From: Christensenella hongkongensis | Lineage (GTDB): Bacteria; Bacillota; Clostridia; Christensenellales; Christensenellaceae | Direction: 5' to 3' | Length of the DNA stretch: 61,850 nt | Assembly (NCBI RefSeq): GCF_000981035.1 | Contig: NZ_LAYJ01000105.1 | Span: 1 to 61,850, forward strand | Part shown: piece by piece, positions 58,515 to 61,850 of the stretch | How the letters are laid out: the number at the start of each line of letters is the position of its first letter | Numbering within the stretch: the stretch's first letter is position 1 | The notes under the pieces: generated by a model | Databases searched by the model: none | Told to the model about the DNA's origin: nothing | What the model saw: the letters and a program-made list of their open reading frames with translations, nothing else | Program-made: the position numbers and the translations under genes

Positions 58515-61034
58515 ATGAAGAAAAAATTGATTGCGTTATTAGTTGCGGCGCTTATGGTCGTTACTATGCTGCCCGCAATGGCATTGGCAGAGCCGGCTGC
58601 ACAGTCCGGGGATGCGTTTACACCGCTTACGGGAACGCAAAACGAGAAGGATGATGCGGATTTACAAGTGAATCCGGACGAAAGGAGTTCCGAGGCTGCG
58701 ATTCAGGATGAGGCCAGCGACGAAAGTGAAACCGCGAAACCAAGCACAGGAGTAACTTTCAAAGCGCTTAACGGAAGTACGGACGCTTTTGGTAAGCAAG
58801 TATCGGAATTTGTCGGGAAAGACCTCAGCTTCAGCGTAAGTGAGGACAATAAGATCGTGCCGGAAGGCGCGCTCAACTATATCACTGGGTTTGAGGCGTT
58901 CAATGAAACGGAGCCGGACCAGCAGAATGGTTATTACCTGCCGTTTGGGGTAGAGCTTCCCCAGGGGAGTTTTCCGAATGTAAGGGTAACTCTGAACGGA
59001 CGCGGCGGGGAAAAGGATATTACGAACGATCCTGAATGCCTGGTATTGCTTCCGGAAGACCAGGAAAAACCGATCAGTGTAGCGGTCGACCTTGATGGCG
59101 ATGGAGCGGAATATGGCGAAACGGTTTACACGTTTGATTACAGCAGGCTCCAGCTTGGCGAGGACAGCGCAGTGTCGATCACGCGCGATCCGAGTCCGGC
59201 AGGGGGAACCGGCGGAGTGGACTGTACTTTTGATGATACAGCACTTGCAAGCGATCATACGGTTAAATTCACAGGAACTGTCGACTGGTATGCGGCGGAT
59301 AAAAGCCTCGGACGCACTGCGGGAAACCGCGTTGGCGTGGAAATCAAAGCCCCCGAAACAATAACCGATTTTTCCAAAGCAACGGTCAGGTTTGGCACAA
59401 ATGATCAAACGTATACCTGGGAGGAAGTACAGGACGGCGATGATTTCTTCTGGTGGTATCCGCTTGTCAAAGAAGACGCGAAAGAATTTACTTTCACGAT
59501 TGACTGGGACGGCGAGAATGGCATGGTATATGCGCCTACCACTTATACGGTCGACTGCACTGGCGTAACAACGCTTCGCAGCAATGCGGCAACAAACGCA
59601 AACGTTAAATTTATTGACAGCACGAACTGGAAGACGGCGCAGGATGTCAGCGCGAGCGTAAGGCCGGTCGACCTTCCGTGGTTCGAGATTTCGTATACAA
59701 GAGACCTCGCCAATATGAGCACTGCAAACAAAGCTGCACTTAAGGCTGTGATTACGGTAGAAAACGCTAATATCACTGCGGATGGAGACCATAAGTCGGA
59801 TGTGTTCGACGGCGGCTCCAATGTGTTTACGGATGGGAAGGCTGTATTTACCAGAACGGTGAACAGCGAGAACGGGAACGATGGATATTTCCAGGCGGTA
59901 CTGGGAGAGCTCGTTAACGGAACGAACCATGATTTTCTGGGAATCCCGGCAGATAAGCAGGAGGGAAAATATACCTTTGCGCTGCAACTGCTCGGCGCAG
60001 GCGATGAAATCATCGGAGCTTCGGAGCCGGTGGAAATGACATATGGAGCGCCGGCAACGGACGATCTGGTCATGAACCCGGAAGTGCATTTTGTCGACGA
60101 AAGCAATTATGACAAACTTGGAGAGGATGGCGGAATATTTGATCCTGCCCATAATGACCTGCCGTGGATTGAGACGACCTTCCAGATCAACAAGAGCATG
60201 GTCAAAGATCCGGTGAACTTTGAATTTGAGGTAAAGATAGAAAACAGTCATATCGTGTCAGGCACAACGGCTGCGGTAGACGGCGGCGTGCCGGCAGGAA
60301 ACGCGTACAGTGACGGATCGGCTACATTTACCCGCACGATAGACCTGTCAAACAGCGCAGCCTATCAGGATCCTACGCGGGATACGATCACACTCAAATA
60401 CAATGCGGCGATTGGCAGGCAGGTATTTTCCGGCCATAACGATTTCCTTGGGATCGCAGATGCGAACCAGTATGGTGATTATACGGTGACAATCAGCGCG
60501 AAAAACGGCGAAACAGTCGGCGACGGGGTTGCAAAGACTTTAGAACCTGTTGTAGCAACCTATGGCGGACATGAATTGAAGCCTGTTGAGCCTTCTGATC
60601 CGGACAAAAAAGTTGAGATTTCACAGCCGGAAGAAGGAACGGGTAACCAGTACGTTTCCGGTGGAGGAATCGGTGACGGGACGAAAGACGGGGTTCTGAA
60701 AGCAGATGCTGTAGCGGCGCTCTTCAATAACCCGAATGGCGCGATTGCTGTAAAAGACGCTGGCGGCAATGTGCTTGCGGCGGACGCAAACGTAGGAACA
60801 GGCTGCATGATCCAGCTTCTGAACGGAAACGGAACGCCATTCCAGACTGTACTGGTAGTAGTACCGGGCGACGTCATGGGAACAGGTGTTGCAAGCATCG
60901 GCTCCCTTGTGAAGATGTCGGGCGATATAGCAGGAAATGCCTCGCTTGATGGCGCATACCTGAAGGCAGCGGACATCAACGGCGACGGAAAGGTTTCGAT
61001 TGGCGACGTTGTAAAGGCTTCCAAGCTGATATAA
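58515..61034 (+). CDS. Large secreted repeat protein with dockerin-like C-terminus
   Basis: The protein is 839 residues with an N-terminal Sec signal (MKKKLIALLVAALMVVTMLP...AMALA). After an acidic region and beta-rich domains (about 65-350), two related units follow at about 361-515 and 521-690. They share VKFIDSTN/VHFVDESN openings, DLPWFEI/DLPWIET, 'F..GKAVFTRTV/SDGSATFTRTI' and HDFLGI. The end (about 785-839) is dockerin-like: one good Ca-binding loop (ADINGDGKVSIGDVVK) and one degenerate loop (GDVMGTGVASIGSLVK). It likely displays surface adhesin or binding modules; GGGAGG precedes the ATG. Confidence 0.82.
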   Translation: MKKKLIALLVAALMVVTMLPAMALAEPAAQSGDAFTPLTGTQNEKDDADLQVNPDERSSEAAIQDEASDESETAKPSTGVTFKALNGSTDAFGKQVSEFVGKDLSFSVSEDNKIVPEGALNYITGFEAFNETEPDQQNGYYLPFGVELPQGSFPNVRVTLNGRGGEKDITNDPECLVLLPEDQEKPISVAVDLDGDGAEYGETVYTFDYSRLQLGEDSAVSITRDPSPAGGTGGVDCTFDDTALASDHTVKFTGTVDWYAADKSLGRTAGNRVGVEIKAPETITDFSKATVRFGTNDQTYTWEEVQDGDDFFWWYPLVKEDAKEFTFTIDWDGENGMVYAPTTYTVDCTGVTTLRSNAATNANVKFIDSTNWKTAQDVSASVRPVDLPWFEISYTRDLANMSTANKAALKAVITVENANITADGDHKSDVFDGGSNVFTDGKAVFTRTVNSENGNDGYFQAVLGELVNGTNHDFLGIPADKQEGKYTFALQLLGAGDEIIGASEPVEMTYGAPATDDLVMNPEVHFVDESNYDKLGEDGGIFDPAHNDLPWIETTFQINKSMVKDPVNFEFEVKIENSHIVSGTTAAVDGGVPAGNAYSDGSATFTRTIDLSNSAAYQDPTRDTITLKYNAAIGRQVFSGHNDFLGIADANQYGDYTVTISAKNGETVGDGVAKTLEPVVATYGGHELKPVEPSDPDKKVEISQPEEGTGNQYVSGGGIGDGTKDGVLKADAVAALFNNPNGAIAVKDAGGNVLAADANVGTGCMIQLLNGNGTPFQTVLVVVPGDVMGTGVASIGSLVKMSGDIAGNASLDGAYLKAADINGDGKVSIGDVVKASKLI

Positions 61035-61092
61035 CTGTAGCCACGACAGATTAAGATATTTCAAAAGCAATAAATTCGGAGGATGAACAGAA

Positions 61093-61725
61093 ATGAATAA
61101 AAAGAAAAAGATTGTTTTATCGATCGTGCTGGCGGCTGTGCTGGTAATGGCGATGAGCGTTACCGCGTTCGCCGCGGCTCCCTCGGTGAGCGTCAGCAAT
61201 CCTTCGCCAAACGTTGGCGATACGGTTACCTTTACAGTGAGCTGCCCGTCGGATGTGGCGGGAATCTCCGCGGATATCGCAACAAGCGGACTGCAGTATG
61301 TCAGCAAGTCGTCCAATATGGGTAACGAAAGTATGCTGATCACGCTTGGCAACTCCGCTTCCTACACCTATAAGGTAACGGCTGCGGCAGGGGAAACAGT
61401 GAGCTTCTCCCTGTCTGGCGTGGTAACGTCCGACGCTTCCGGCAATGAAACAAACGAAACAGGGACGTATGCGGCATCCGCAACGGTGGCAACGCCGGCA
61501 CAGCCGACAAGCGAGCCCACTTCCCAGCCGACGAGCCAGCCAACCTCAAATCCGGGTTCAAATCCGTCTGCGAGCGCGAGCGCTTCGGCAAAAGCCGGCG
61601 GCCTGGACGATGTGCCGAAGACGGGCGATACGACGACAGATATCATGCTGTTTGCGGTGATCGGCCTTGCAGCAGCGGCAACGGTCGCAATCGTTGCGGG
61701 CAAAAAGGCACTTTCGCATAAATAA
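61093..61725 (+). CDS. Small surface protein with cohesin-like domain and sortase signal
   Basis: The 210-residue protein starts with a signal peptide (about 1-28). A beta-rich domain (about 30-125; 'SVSNPSPNVGDTVTFTVSC', 'GLQYVSKSSNMGNESMLITL') resembles cohesin-type modules. Then come a Pro/Thr/Ser/Ala-rich linker (about 130-172) and a C-terminal sorting signal VPKTGD (174-179), hydrophobic segment and KKALSHK tail. It likely sits covalently in the wall. It directly follows the dockerin-bearing gene, 58 bases away, suggesting the two interact. The cohesin assignment is tentative. Confidence 0.7.
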   Translation: MNKKKKIVLSIVLAAVLVMAMSVTAFAAAPSVSVSNPSPNVGDTVTFTVSCPSDVAGISADIATSGLQYVSKSSNMGNESMLITLGNSASYTYKVTAAAGETVSFSLSGVVTSDASGNETNETGTYAASATVATPAQPTSEPTSQPTSQPTSNPGSNPSASASASAKAGGLDDVPKTGDTTTDIMLFAVIGLAAAATVAIVAGKKALSHK

Positions 61726-61773
61726 GCCATTCAATAGAAATACAGGCAAAGTACACTGAGATACATACACAGA

Positions 61774-61823
61774 AAGGCGGGAGGTTTCCCGCCTTATGTG
61801 TTTGGGTGGCGGCTTCCGCCACC
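61774..61823 (+). terminator. Two GC-rich hairpins after the surface operon
   Basis: AAGGCGGGA/TCCCGCCTT (61774-61782, 61787-61795) and GGTGGCGG/CCGCCACC (61805-61812, 61816-61823) form two consecutive perfect hairpins. Neither has a long T run. They probably end or stabilise the upstream message; the window ends soon after. Confidence 0.6.
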
Positions 61824-61850
61824 TTACATGGAGAACAAAAGGAATGAACG

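Noticed and set aside
58662-60251. Long antisense open frame (529 codons) opposite the large surface protein
   Set aside because: It lies wholly opposite a gene with a signal peptide, repeats and dockerin-like end, and has a basic, Cys/Phe/Arg-rich composition typical of a codon-bias shadow.
1-61850. CRISPR arrays, tRNA/rRNA genes, insertion sequences, phage genes
   Set aside because: No regularly spaced repeats, cloverleaf RNA, transposase, integrase or phage structural gene was seen.

Overview
This 61.85-kb window looks like a chromosome segment of an anaerobic, flagellated Gram-positive bacterium of the class Clostridia. The evidence is FliY (CheC-FliN fusion), CheV, the FliW/CsrA pair, YaaR, YviE- and YvyF-like proteins, FapA, frequent TTG/GTG starts with strong AGGAGG sites, a PerR/rubrerythrin oxygen-defence operon, and surface proteins with a sortase-like signal and a dockerin-like tail. 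A relative of Christensenella/Catabacter is a reasonable guess, but the sequence alone does not prove it.

Bases 1-39,210 are a large flagellar/chemotaxis island, almost all on the + strand. It begins inside motA and continues motB-fliL-fliM-fliY-cheB, a small divergent flhB-like gene, a fliK-like gene, a putative cysteine cell-wall hydrolase, fliD-fliS-(fliT-like)-yaaR-cheR-lytic transglycosylase-EAL/HDOD protein and flagellin, then a bacteriohemerythrin and cheV. A consensus sigma-A promoter embedded in the end of cheV starts flgB-flgC-fliE-fliO-fliP-fliQ-fliR-flhB-flhA-flhF-flhG-pilZ-sigD-fapA and two small genes. A sigma-28 promoter then precedes two flgF/flgG-type rod genes, yvyF, flgM, flgN, flgK, flgL, yviE, fliW and csrA. 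An Rrf2-type regulator and a strong terminator close the island. fliF, fliG, fliH, fliI, fliJ, flgD, flgE, cheA, cheW, cheY, cheC and cheD are absent, so the standard gene order is broken up. TAAA-N15-nnCGATAW sigma-28 promoters lie before fliD, flagellin and the rod genes. A small hairpin puts the flagellin Shine-Dalgarno in its loop, as expected for CsrA control.

Bases 39,211-52,690 hold a sugar-uptake and catabolism cluster of unknown substrate: two LacI-family regulators, two TIM-barrel sugar isomerase/epimerase proteins, a glutamine-amidotransferase-like protein, a ribose-type ABC transporter (lipoprotein, double ATPase, two permeases), a DUF4432 aldose-epimerase-like protein, a BtpA/SgcQ protein and a ribokinase-like kinase. 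Three closely related palindromes (core AAAGCGCTTT or AAAGCGGTTT) sit in front of both regulators and the transporter, which suggests one shared regulon.

Bases 52,696-57,750 hold NADH oxidase and an NAD-dependent epimerase on the minus strand, then perR-rubrerythrin-(rubredoxin/glutamate-synthase fusion) on the plus strand. Next come an XRE regulator divergent from a tiny gene, and a pair of secreted surface genes: an 839-residue repeat protein with a dockerin-like end, followed by a small cohesin-like protein with a VPKTG sorting signal. No tRNA, rRNA, CRISPR array, insertion sequence or prophage was seen.
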